Source: Setaria digitata (lineage: Eukaryota; Nematoda; Chromadorea; Rhabditida; Setariidae). Taken from it: a DNA stretch of 36,278 bases. The stretch lies in assembly GCA_003640385.1 (NCBI GenBank), contig RCAB01000576.1:1-36278 (forward strand), read 5' to 3'. This document shows positions 23,156 through 34,629 of this stretch, one piece after another (the stretch's first letter is position 1; each line of letters opens with the position of its first letter). The notes beneath the pieces were generated by a model, which saw only the letters and a list, made by a program, of their open reading frames with translations, did no database searches and was not told where the DNA came from. Made by a program: the position numbers and the translations under genes.

Positions 23156-25429
23156 AGTTATTTTGATTGGTCTAAAAAAAAAATTATACCTAAATCTGAG
23201 AAAAAAATTGTTTCCATCATCCTTATAATCAATAATAATTGATTTATCATTTTTATAAGAAATATTAAATGGTGCAAATGGTTCTTGTTTCAGCTGATAG
23301 TACCATTACAGTTTACCTTATCACTCATCTTGCACAACGCTTTCTGTCACATTTATTAAAGAAGAAGTTTTGCATTATTCCCACCTAACTCCTTTTCCAG
23401 AAATCATTGTTCACTGAGCAGAATATGCCTATAAAGAATTAGATACCTAAGAAATATTGTTATCACCTTCTTATTTGCTCTCAGTTAGTTATCAGATAGT
23501 TTAAATCATTGGATGATGCTTATTGCTGGTAGTGATCTTACTTGATTACATTCCGGAGAAGTACCTTCTATTTATCAGTTCCGAATGATATCATTGCTGT
23601 CAGCTGTCAAATTTTTGCCTTCAGCCCATCAGTTAATCACAGTACTAAAAGTGATTAATCCTAAATTTTAAATATCATGTCAAATCTTCAGGATTATATT
23701 GAGCATTTTTTTATTAAACATTTCTATAAAGCTTTTGTCGATAAAAGTTTTGTTAGATTACTACAAATAATAAAACAACATTTTCTCCAATATATAACAT
23801 GGTGCTGTTTCATCTTCAAGTGAATAAGAATTTAAATGTGGGAACTTAAGAAAAAATGGAAAAATACACTTAGGATTTTTCGTAAATATATTTATTTGGA
23901 ATATGAATATTTGAATATTATTTTATATATTCGTTTTCTATAATTCTTAAATTTTATATAATAATTCTTAATACGACTTAATTTGTAGTTTATACATTGA
24001 TGTAAAATTTGACGATGATCGATCCTAATGACTGAAAGGTAATGAACTAAATATAGCAAAATATCAATTTCTGCAGTTTTTGCATTAGTATATATATGAT
24101 ATGCAGAAATTCCCTGACACATTAGCGTAATAAAACGATGTGATTATGTGTGTTGTACGCAACTGGATTATCAAAATTTTAACAGCTACTGGAACAGAAT
24201 CTAATTAAAATGCTTATTTCAAGGAAATAGGTAGCAATTAATAAATTGAAACTAATGTTAATTTAGACCTTGAAATGAAGGAAAGAAAAAAGTCATCAAC
24301 AGTAATGATTTGCTAAGATATTTTGAAGAGGAAAATGCTGATCGGAAATGATGAAAGTTAAAAAGTCAGTAAAATTTAATAGCCACTCTAACTAAGCCTA
24401 AATTAGGCCTAAGGGACTAGGTTAATAGATGCATATAATGGCAAATACTAATGCTGCTATTATTTCCAATCATAATAATTATCTAAAAACAAATAAGCGC
24501 ATTGTTAAGCTGGCAATATCGTCCCCTATTTTTTAAAACATCAAGAAGTTATTCGCTTTTCTCATCAAAATAGTCTAAGCAGTATGAGGTTAAAATTCAA
24601 GATTGTTTAACTATCTCAATTTTAGCCAAAACGATTTTTAAAATACAGTTGCATTTTCCAGATACTCGTTGGTAATTATCAATCAGTGATTGATAATGTA
24701 ATCTAGGATAATATAATATTTATCAAATTATTCCAATCATTTTAACGAAATAAACTAATCATTTTCAGTTGAATACAGTTTACTGTTATCTATTCATTTT
24801 ATTTAATTATTTATTATTGATAATAATTTTTGGCAAATAATAATGATGATAATGATTGATAATACATTTGAAATTAAAAAAGAAAAGAATAAGTAATAAA
24901 TAATTTTGCTTATGTGCAGCATTTTGATCGATGTTATGTGTGATAATGATGACACTTTGTAGTGTAGCAGGAAGCAAACAACAATTCCTCAATACAAACT
25001 TCAATGGATATATCTAAATGAATTGCATCATTTTAACTACTTTTTAAATTTCAAACCTGCTGCTTATGCAAAAATTTATTCCTTGCAATATTATGTATAA
25101 GTTTAAAATTTCATTTCCATTTGTAATCTTTTTAATTTTATTATCCATGCTTATTGTTTTAATTTCTAAAAAATATTATTTTTTTTTTTTGGTGGGTAAA
25201 ATTATTAAAGATTTTTTAAGAAAAAGAGTGGTAAATTTATCAATTAATCTAATCATATCTATAGTTATATCGATGGTATGATTAATGGTAAGAAAATATA
25301 ATATTTCATTATTTTTTGTTTTCAAACACGTGATATGATATGAGCTACTCATTTTTTCATTTCCTTTTGTTTTTTCTTATTTTTAAAATTTTTTTTTTCT
25401 GAAAAACAAAATCAAATGGATAGACGACA
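23156..25429. other. Intergenic, AT-rich
   Basis: No confident gene. 23294-23388 is an open plus-strand segment after TTGTTTCAG that could be an alternative last exon of the upstream secreted-protein gene. A good donor (AATG|GTAAGA) at 25288 could belong to an untranslated leader exon of the TMEM86-like gene. Around 24396-24412 are GCCTAA and TTAGGC hexamers in opposite orientation. Confidence 0.5.
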
Positions 25430-27407
25430 ATGAATGCATCGTTTCTTGCATTACCATACTTCGCATTGGTTTTTATATTCTATCATCAATCAAATGGCTT
25501 TATCCGAAGTTATGATAACTTGTATGAATATTGGTAAGTTAATCAATTTTATCATTAACTAGTAATATTTATTATGAAAATGTTATCACAATCAATTTTT
25601 TATTGCGCTGATTTTAATCATATTTTTTGCTGCCGATTTTATATTGTTTATTAAATAACTGTTAATCAATTTAAATATTGGCTTAGCAATCAATTAATGT
25701 GATTTTATTTTTTAATTGTTAATTTTAGTTAATTAATGTTAATTGTTAATCAATGATTGTTAAATAATTTTAATTAATTAACTAACAATGTTGTTATGAA
25801 ATGTTTTTAGAGGATTGTGATAATATTGCGTTACTTTTTTTCATGCATGTGATAAGTTGTTCATATTTATAAAATAAGAAAGAAAGAAAAAGGTTGGAAA
25901 AAAAGAAAAATGGTTCTTTTTTCTTTAAATATTTATAAATTAAGAAATAAAAAGAGGAAAAAACCAGCAACATTTACTTTATGCTTTATCGAGTATTTTA
26001 TTCCACTTATTCATGTGCTTTGAAAATCAACACATTCAATTTGTGTTTTAATTTTAAACTTGATTTAATTTTGTTTTTCTTCCCTGATTTTACAGGAAAA
26101 CATTACCAGTTCTAATTTTGAGCATACTTTATTACGCTGTTGGTTCAAGCTTTAGCAATCGTCAACGTATCTATGCATCGCTTGGGCTATTATTTGGCGC
26201 TATTGGTGATTATATGATAACACGGCCAAATGATGGCCTGATTTTTGGTGCAGTATGTTTTGCCATTGGCCATATTTTTTATTTAGTAAGTATTGTTAGC
26301 CATTAAAATAAAAAATGCCAAATTTATCTCAAAAAAATATTCAAATAAAGAATCATATTTGAGTAATAAATGCCAAATGATACATTCATATTAATGATGT
26401 TAAATTAGAAAATAAAGAGAAATAGATGACGAGAAAAACCCAGCAATTTCCCATTTCAATGATTATTTAATTTCAATTATTTCAATAACAGTTCTGTAAA
26501 AATATCATTTATAATAATTTAAATAATGCAAAAAATAAAATGGAATTTTTTTTTTTTTCAGTTCACATTTATTCACCGAATTGGTAATCTCTGTATTCCA
26601 CTAATATTTATTACAATATTATCAAGTTTCATCGTACTCCACGTAACTTTGGCAATGTTATTAATCATTCATCCAATTGCATCAATAATTATGATCACTT
26701 ATTCATTCCTGCTTTTGACGTGCGTGATGCTTAGCGGTTCCTTGTATATCCGCGGTGGTCCAACTGATCAACCACGACAATTCGTAAGTTTCATAATAAT
26801 CATCATTAATCGTTAGATATTTTATACATAAATTTTATGAGTAACCATTCTCTTATCACTATCATCCATGTGTCACATTCTGAAAAGATGAATTGAGAAA
26901 AATATCACTATATATCTTCTTCTCAAGTGATTAATATTTTTAAGTCAAAAATTTAACCGATTTTGTTATTTTATTGTTCTTATTTAAATTAAAAAAAAAA
27001 TGTTAGAAAAAAAAATTAAAAGAGAATTATCAACCTAATTGATCAGTGAAAAACAGCTTTCTAAAAAATAAATACTGGAGTGCATTTAGTACTTAAAATA
27101 CTTCTTATTTTAATTAATTTATTAACTAAGTTAAAGTTCTCATTTTATGTTGCAATTTTTGTTATTTCAGAATAATTTTCTTCGATTTCTCGGCTTTCTA
27201 CTCTTTTACTTATCGGACAGCACCTTAATTATACACCATGTCGGAATTGCCGTACCAGTTGCCGAAAAATTGATTTTATCAACTTATTTCATCGCCCAGT
27301 ATCTTATTTTATACGCTTCATCATCATGTTGCTACCATCAACAACAAGTAACCGAAAAAAAAATGACAAATAATGGGCTGGCTAATAAGGGAATAAATTT
27401 CAATTAA
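25430..27407 (+). CDS. TMEM86: TMEM86/YhhN-family membrane protein (lysoplasmalogenase type)
   Basis: Four exons on the plus strand: 25430-25533, 26096-26285, 26562-26783 and 27171-27407, giving 250 residues (human TMEM86A 240). All junctions are GTAAGT donors with TTTACAG, TTTTCAG or TTATTTCAG acceptors, and phases close. The protein is almost wholly hydrophobic, with about seven or eight membrane segments. Family landmarks are LLFGAIGDYMI (second exon), the following AIGHIFYL, and in the last exon FLLFYLSDSTLI and LILSTYFIAQYLILYAS, matching the conserved FxxSD and STYYxAQ motifs. Vertebrate TMEM86A/B hydrolyse the vinyl-ether bond of lysoplasmalogens in the endoplasmic reticulum; the same activity here is inferred. 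The acidic residues of GD and SD, important in the family, are present. The tail after the last helix is polar. The start ATG at 25430 is chosen because the upstream ATG at 25416 meets a stop after five codons. Confidence 0.93.
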
Positions 27408-27676
27408 ATTTTGTATAAAACTCAGATTATTTAAAACAAGGAGAAAATTTAAAAATTGGCCTTACTGAAGTTTTTTTATAAATTGATCAACTCACTGATT
27501 TCTTGATTTTACAAGTTTAAAAAAAGGAGAGACCGAGAGTAAATTTTTTTTTTTTTTTTTGTCGTTCAAATAAATGATTTATGAAAAAGGAAAATATCTT
27601 GTAATAATATTTTATACTGAAGAGAAAATATGAAAGAAAAAAACAAATGCCAAACTTTTAGTTGCTTTTTTCTCTC

Positions 27677-27709
<33 letters not shown>

Positions 27710-28786
27710 ATTTTACGCACTAAAAGACGATAATAATAAAGTGCTTCGAATATATTCGCAATACGATATAACAAGACACGAAATGAATCACGAAAAAGCA
27801 AATTTATTCATACAAATTGCATTTATTGATTTCTGATATACCATTTTAAGTCTGAAATATGCAAAATAAAGAAATTTAAGTAACACAAATGATTTGAACT
27901 ATTAAACGATCTTCTCAATATACATCAAAGTATAATACTGGTGAACATTAAATTATTTACCCTCTTATTATAAACATTTGAATAATAAATCCAATAAAAT
28001 ACAACTTCAATCAAATTATTTGGGATCTTACATGAATGATTTCTTCAACACATTAGTTAATGCATGCTTATAGCATATTTGCCTAATGAAACAAGTTTTA
28101 CTTTCAGTCAAACAATTCAATTCTTTCATCTTATCGTAGTAAATTTTGAATTATAATTGCAGACTGATCAGTCATTGTTTGGAATATTTTCAACAATTTT
28201 ATAAAAGTAGAATGTTTTTTCTTTTTCTTTTTTTTTTTAATGCATGAGTGATAAAGCTGGAAAGTAAGCATCAGTGAAAGGAAAAAAGAATGATTACAAT
28301 GATAAAATAGTATAATTTTCTAATTAAAATTTATTAGCTTGCACAAAATAGGTTGTTGGATAAAAAACAAAAGCGAAATAGAAGAAAATAAAAGCAATTT
28401 TAACTTCATATCTCAACCCGCAATATATCAGAATTGAGACAGAAAAAATCTTCGATGCTTCAAAAAAAAAAAAGAAACTAATTTAGTTTATATAATTATT
28501 ATTTTTGTACAATAATATCAAAAGTTTTCGAAGAATGTGATTTTCAAAATAACAAACAAAAAGAGGTTTTATGGCTTGGAGAAATATTGTTTAATGATTT
28601 GTCTATCTTATTTAACAATAACTACATAAATTTGCATCCAATAATATTGATAAAATCAATTTCATCACAATTCAAATAAATAAATTCATTTTCCTGGTAA
28701 AACATTTTAAATCATTATGTGTTCTTTATATAAAAATTCTATTCCAAATCAAATGATTCGTACCACAAGTTATTTCATTTTCTTAA
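27408..28786. other. Convergent intergenic region (two 3' flanks)
   Basis: Between the 3' ends of the TMEM86-like gene (plus) and the JIP gene (minus). AATAAA at 27569-27574 lies 162 nt past the TMEM86 stop, just after a long T run. TTTATT at 28330-28335 (AATAAA on the minus strand) is a distant candidate for JIP. Long T tracts occur at 27546-27560 and 27687-27708. No gene is seen. Confidence 0.6.
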
Positions 28787-31700
28787 TCATTCAAGGTAAA
28801 TATCTTCGGTTGGATGTGCGAATGCCATGTATTCATCGTATGAACGTTTAAAAGCGCGTCTGAAATTATTGAATTCAATTGAAAAATTATCAATTCTATC
28901 AAATTGTTAAATAATTGTGTTAAATTCTCTATAGGCTTTCCAAAAAAAGTGCATTTTCAGAATTATTGTTCGTTGTGAAAGACTTACATCAAAAAATTTG
29001 AAAAAAAAAAAGCTGCAACATAAAATCAGACTGAAATTGTTACGAAAAGAGTGCATACGGAAATAAAGGTGAAAAAAAAAAGGTAGAGAAGAAATCGCTT
29101 TTTGCAAAATCGACCTGATCCTAGTTGGAAATTTCAGAAGCGGTAAATTTAAATTAAAAGAAAAAAAAGTGAACTGAACCGTTTACCCAATGGATTCAAC
29201 GATCGGTTGTGCCGAAACATTCGATAAAAAAACATGACATGCAAAACGTGGTAACAATGGATGTTTTGTTATAAAACCAAAATACCTGAAAAGAAGAAAG
29301 AAAGAAGCTTCTGCAAGTTATAATAAATTATAGCAATTAATAATTATTATTAGAAAAGAGTCAAAAAGGATTCATCGTTATTGTACTTGAAAGAGAAGCC
29401 GAACCTGAAATTTTAGCATGAGTAATATAGAAGGAAGATTGTTTTTTTTTAACAGATATTTTCTTTTTAAATGAAAATCAAATATATTACAAAAAATTTG
29501 AAGAGAAAGTGAGACAAGCAAGAAGAAAGAAACCAACCTAAGTTGTTTTGGGTGTGCACCACAAAATGAAATATTTTGTAAGCTATAGAAGAAATCAAAT
29601 GTCGGACATTGGAAAAACTGAAAATGAAGTTACAGGTGAAATCATTTTGATATATTATTTAGAAAAATCCTTTTAAATTGAGCAAACAAGCGAAGGCTTT
29701 ATTTCCTTTAACACAATAAACAAGGGAAGAAAAATTATTGCACACGGAAAGTGATAAATTATGGGACGTCAAAGTGACAGGTAATTATTTCTATTTTCAG
29801 CCTATTTTTCAATGATTTGGAAAAAAAAAGTGATGGATTTGAAAAACTAGGTTTGTTGTTTATTTTACAAATATTTTATCTTAAAGAGTGGCAATTAGAG
29901 CTTCAACTGATGTTGGAAAGTTAATTATATATTTAAAAATTGAAAAGCAAAGATTCCATAAAAAGCGAAAAGGAAGCGACACGATCGATTTAATTTGCTT
30001 AAAGAATTATAATAAAACAGTTTTGAATATCTAAATTCCTTTTTAATAGTTTGAAAAAAAAAACAAACAAAATTTACGTTCCAAAGAATAAATTATTAGC
30101 AGAATAAAACAACAAAGGAAGAAAGATGAAACAAAAGAAGTATTAAATCTTAGTTTTGAATTGAAATTGAAATGCTCAATAAGCAAAGCAGCCTGACAAT
30201 CTGAACTAATTTTTTTTTCAGCTTTTGGTTTTAAGTCGGAACAAAATTTGAAAATTGTTGAGCAAAATGACACAAATTCTTTTTAACTTGTCTTCTTTTT
30301 TCATCGATCACATTCTTTGTAACCGTATTTCATTCTTAAATAAAAAGTCTATTTCTATTAGTTTATTTTACCAGCTCTTTTATTTCCGTTCGCTCATGAT
30401 TAATTTCATGTCTTTTTTCTTTGTTCTATTTTAATATTTCATAAAATATTTACATTCTTTCGTCTTTTGTCGATGATGTGTATGCCACGGAATGATACTT
30501 CCATAAGTACCGTTTGTGGTACTATTATTTCTTCTTTATTTTGGTATACGCCAAGTACCTAAATTTTGATCAAGTTTTATGATAAAATATAAACTGCGTA
30601 CAATTTTTTATTCAAATACTTTCTAAAAAAATTCTAATAAAACTGTTCATCCATTTATAGTACTAATTGTAATTGTCATCGGTTGATAATGAATAAGCTG
30701 AGAAGTAAATTTTAATTAAGGAAGTAAAATTAGAAATTAATGAAAATGGTGAAAGAGAAAATTGCGATAGTTAGATTCTTCCTTACAACTTCTTAAAAAG
30801 AAAAAAAAAGTTATAATAATGAAAGTGTAAAATGATAATTTGTTACTTATCAGTCCCAACACTTTTCTCATTGGTTTCAAGAAAATATAAAAAAAAGTGA
30901 ATTCAAAAACCTTATTCATCGCTTGTACGAGAACGTCATTTCCTTTGTGATGAGCAACCTCAATTGACGCTAACATCGTTAAATAAAACGTATCACGCTC
31001 ATTTGTCATCATTTCTATAATCCAAAAATTATCATCTTATCAATGATTATCACATTGGGCAAGTTATGAAAAAAAAAAAAAGAAAATTGCTATTACTTAT
31101 ATGGTAGGTCTGTTTTAAGCTACCCTGATTGCTACCAAAAGCGAAGTGATGCTTAATGAACTGTCTTGCCAAATATTATTTGAAAATAATTTGACCATCT
31201 AATTTAAAGTTGCTCGCAAAATATTTCTGATAAACTTCATAATCTAAAATTATTTGCAAAATAATATTTATGAGTAAATCTATCTGAAGTTAAAACTCTG
31301 CAAAAAAAAAACCTTAACATTTTCACTTCAAATATTCTTAACCATATATTCTAGGGATCATAATACTAGACTTGCTGCTAAATATGTTCAAAGCAAAAAG
31401 ATTTAAGTAGATATTTAATTTGATTTGAAAAGATATGATCTAATTTCATCTTAATCAACAAAATGTTTCGCATAAAAGGAAAAGCATTTGAAAATTCTTT
31501 CTCCTACGAAAAATAAAACTAAATTAAAATTTTTCCCTCCTCAGAAAAGTAAACTTCCAGCCAAATGCTACTTACGATTTAGGTATGATAACTTACGATT
31601 AACATTACTTGGTAAAACTCCCATGCAAATTTCTTCAACCAAATCAATTTCACAAACATGTGCAGATGGAAAGATACCATGTTGATTTGTTCGTAGATTT

Positions 31701-34629
31701 GTCCCTTAAAATTATACAAATGCACAAATTAATTATTCACTTGAATAACTGATATATTTTGTCATTTTCACTTCAGTTAATTTCAATATATTGAGGAATT
31801 TAAGTTTAAAATTCAAACATTACTATCGTTTTTATACAGATTCAATAATTTAGCATATCATAATAAAATGAATACGCAAAATTTTACTATTCACTTGATA
31901 ACGATTTTCGTTTTAATTCATTTAATGATTTAATATAGTGTGATAAATGAATGTAAGCTCATAAATTTTGCTATATATTTGTAACTATTATATAATTATT
32001 TTAAATTAACATGGTAAAAATTAATTCAAAATTTACTATTAAAAAAAAGTTAGTTGAAATTTAAAAGAAAAAAAAAATTATAATATCACAAACCATAACA
32101 CCAATGATCTTCGCATTCTCTTTCAACGTGAACAGCATCACCAATTTCAAGAAGAACTTCATCGTCATGTCGTGGAATGAATGATGAATGAACTCGATGA
32201 GTTGGATTGAACTGTTCTGAACCCGTACAACAACTCGATACTCCCGAGGAATCCTCCTGAGCGAACTGTGATAGTACTGAAAAAAGGTAAATTTATTTTA
32301 CTTTTTCTTTCTTTTTTTTTCTTCCGACTATCCTATTGTGAATTCAGAAAACAGTGCTTTTTCTCGTTATTATTTTATGCGATAAAGGTAGGCAAAACGA
32401 GAAGACATTTGATTGTTTAATAAAGCAAATTTTAAGTCTTGAAAAAAAATTAAAAGAAAACAAAGAAAAAGTCATATTATTTTTATTTCTAGTATTATAT
32501 TTAACAGAGTAGGACTTTTTCGCGAGGAAAGTTGATTATCATTTAGACTGTTGTCTTCGTAGTAGCTATCTTCTAACAGTAGCACGGAACGACCCATTAC
32601 TGAATCAGTACCAAAGCAAATCCTAAAACGAAAAGAAAGGTTAATAGCAAAATTTTAATTAATTTGCCATTTTACTCTTTTCCACATTTTTTTTTTTTAT
32701 TTTTTTAATAATGCTACTATTTGATAGCTTCTTAAGTGGTCCATGTTAAACATACGTGATTAGGACAATAACTAATTAAATTGGAATGGAACAGTGGTTG
32801 AAGGATAACATCATTTGCTGAAAATAATTATGGAATTTAAGTGCAAAATTAGCAAAACTTTGCACAATTACTCATAAGTTATGAAAATTGTGGTAGTTAG
32901 GCTTCTGAAATATGTTCGCCTACAGTTTTGAATTTCGAGTTTTTTCTTTTTTTTTTAATTTTTTTTTTTTTGCTGTGAGTAAGCTATTAAAACAAACTTT
33001 AACTATCTTTCAATTAAATTTCATGCATTTCGCAAAATGTGATATCTAATATTACGGAGTGAAAAAGCGTGCTGCGCACAACACGTATGTATGAAGCAGA
33101 CGTGATGTGAAGTGTAAAATTGCTGTTAACTTTTGTATAATTTTATTAATTGAAATAAGACATAAATTTAAATTATAAAATTAAAAGATTTAGATGGTTT
33201 CAGTTGGGATTTCATTACTTTGAAATTTCAAAAAGAAGAAAAAACGAAACTCTATTTATTCCTTTAAATTAATTTTCTTGGAAAAACAAAAGAAAAAAAA
33301 ATGCCTGCAGGCAATAATTGTGAAGTCATAAATTGAAGAAAACAGAAATACAAGATTTAATAAATGCCTAACAATTAAAGTTGGTTTTAATTAAGGAAAA
33401 AGCTTTTTCATACGTTTTTTTCCAAAATTTAAAGATTTATCAACTCTAAAACCATCGCTGTTTTGTTAATGGAAAGGAAAAAATAAATGAAAATGTATGA
33501 CAAAATATTTCTTCCTTTTTTTCCAAATTAACTTTAATTTAAATACAAAAAATTCTTTTTTTTTTTTTTTTTTTTTTTATACAAAGCAATTTTTTCACAT
33601 CAAATTGGTCATCGTTCTCGGTTTTCTTTTTGCTCTCTTATTTAAAATTTTTAGTCTAAATAAAATTCGTTATATTCATTGTTTAGTGCAATTTTTTTCA
33701 CCTTTTCAAAAAACAAAGGTTTTAAAAAACCTTTTTTTTTAGTACTATGACAAAAAATTTGAAACTAATTGCATACGAACGTTTCGTGTATAACATGCAG
33801 AACATACGACACATATTTCATGACATAATGTTTCTGTAATTCTATGCTACTGCAATCTTATGCTTCATTTTCATCCAGAGCAAAATTTATACATTAAATA
33901 ACTAAAAAAAGAAGTTTAAAGACTTTTATTGAAAAAAAAAAAGAACAGCGACAAATTAATTATGGCATACTTTGCCAAGTTAATTTAGGTGTTACTAAGC
34001 GAAGCAGTAAGCTGGTGGTGACAGTTATTATATTTTATCAAATCAAGTTGCGTTCTTTATCAAAAAAAAAAAAATGAATCAGTATTGGTAGGAACAGGTT
34101 TCATTACTTCTCTACATACTGTCTTTTCGCTACGTTATCTTACTATATCGCAAAATTTTCCATTCTATATCTACGATTTTTGCTAGTAAATTATGCAACA
34201 TTTACAATTTTCAGGCAAAAACAATCCAATATTTGTGCTAAGTCATCAACAATTAATCATTATCTATGGTATTCTTTAATAATTACTCAATGCCTATAAA
34301 CATAATTAGTAATGACCATTCAGTACCTCTGATCATCATTATTGACTTATTCAATACCTGTGATATTCAATTAATAATTCTTAAATATTGTGATTATCAT
34401 TAAAAATAAATCTTTGAATACCTGTGATCTTCTTTAACAACTGGTTGACCGGAATTCGAAATGATTGTTGACGGTGAGAATAAATTTGCTGACATAGGAG
34501 ATGCTGAATTAAATCGTACAGCCAAAGAAGTAGCACCTGATGATGAAGATTTAATTGGTAGCGGTGGTAATCGTCGATGAACTGATGCCGTTGAAGATGG
34601 CGAATGTGCAACGAATCCTCCAGGTAATA
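28787..34629 (-). CDS. jip-1: JNK-interacting protein (JIP1/2 type), 5' end not found
   Basis: Nine exons on the minus strand: 34629-34422, 32622-32516, 32276-32094, 31704-31609, 31014-30911, 30558-30454, 29617-29538, 29285-29187 and 28859-28787, about 351 visible residues. The order is a Ser/Pro-rich segment (1-70), acidic linker ([10 protein letters not shown]), SH3 domain from about 131 ([35 protein letters not shown]), PTB domain from about 205 ([55 protein letters not shown]) and the C-terminus PTEDIYLE. This is the JIP1/JIP2 architecture: a scaffold for MLK-MKK7-JNK signalling and a kinesin-1 cargo adaptor. The N-terminal JNK-binding part is not visible; human JIP1 has 711 residues. Phases close throughout, but the donor after 32516 (A|GTCCTA) is weak; AACA|GTCTAA upstream is an in-phase alternative. 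The segment entering 34629 follows TTTTTAAG and needs a phase-1 donor further upstream. Confidence 0.92.

Noticed and set aside
23892..24122. Minus-strand 76-residue open frame starting MCQGISAYHIY
   Set aside because: Composition turns into Lys/Tyr/Ile low complexity, and there is no motif or supporting splice structure.
24396..24412. GCCTAA/TTAGGC hexamers resembling nematode telomere repeat
   Set aside because: Only isolated single copies in opposite orientation form a small palindrome; not an array.
25066..25281. Plus-strand hydrophobic open frame upstream of the TMEM86-like gene
   Set aside because: Phe/Ile-rich reading produced by T runs; it does not align with the N-terminus expected for the family.
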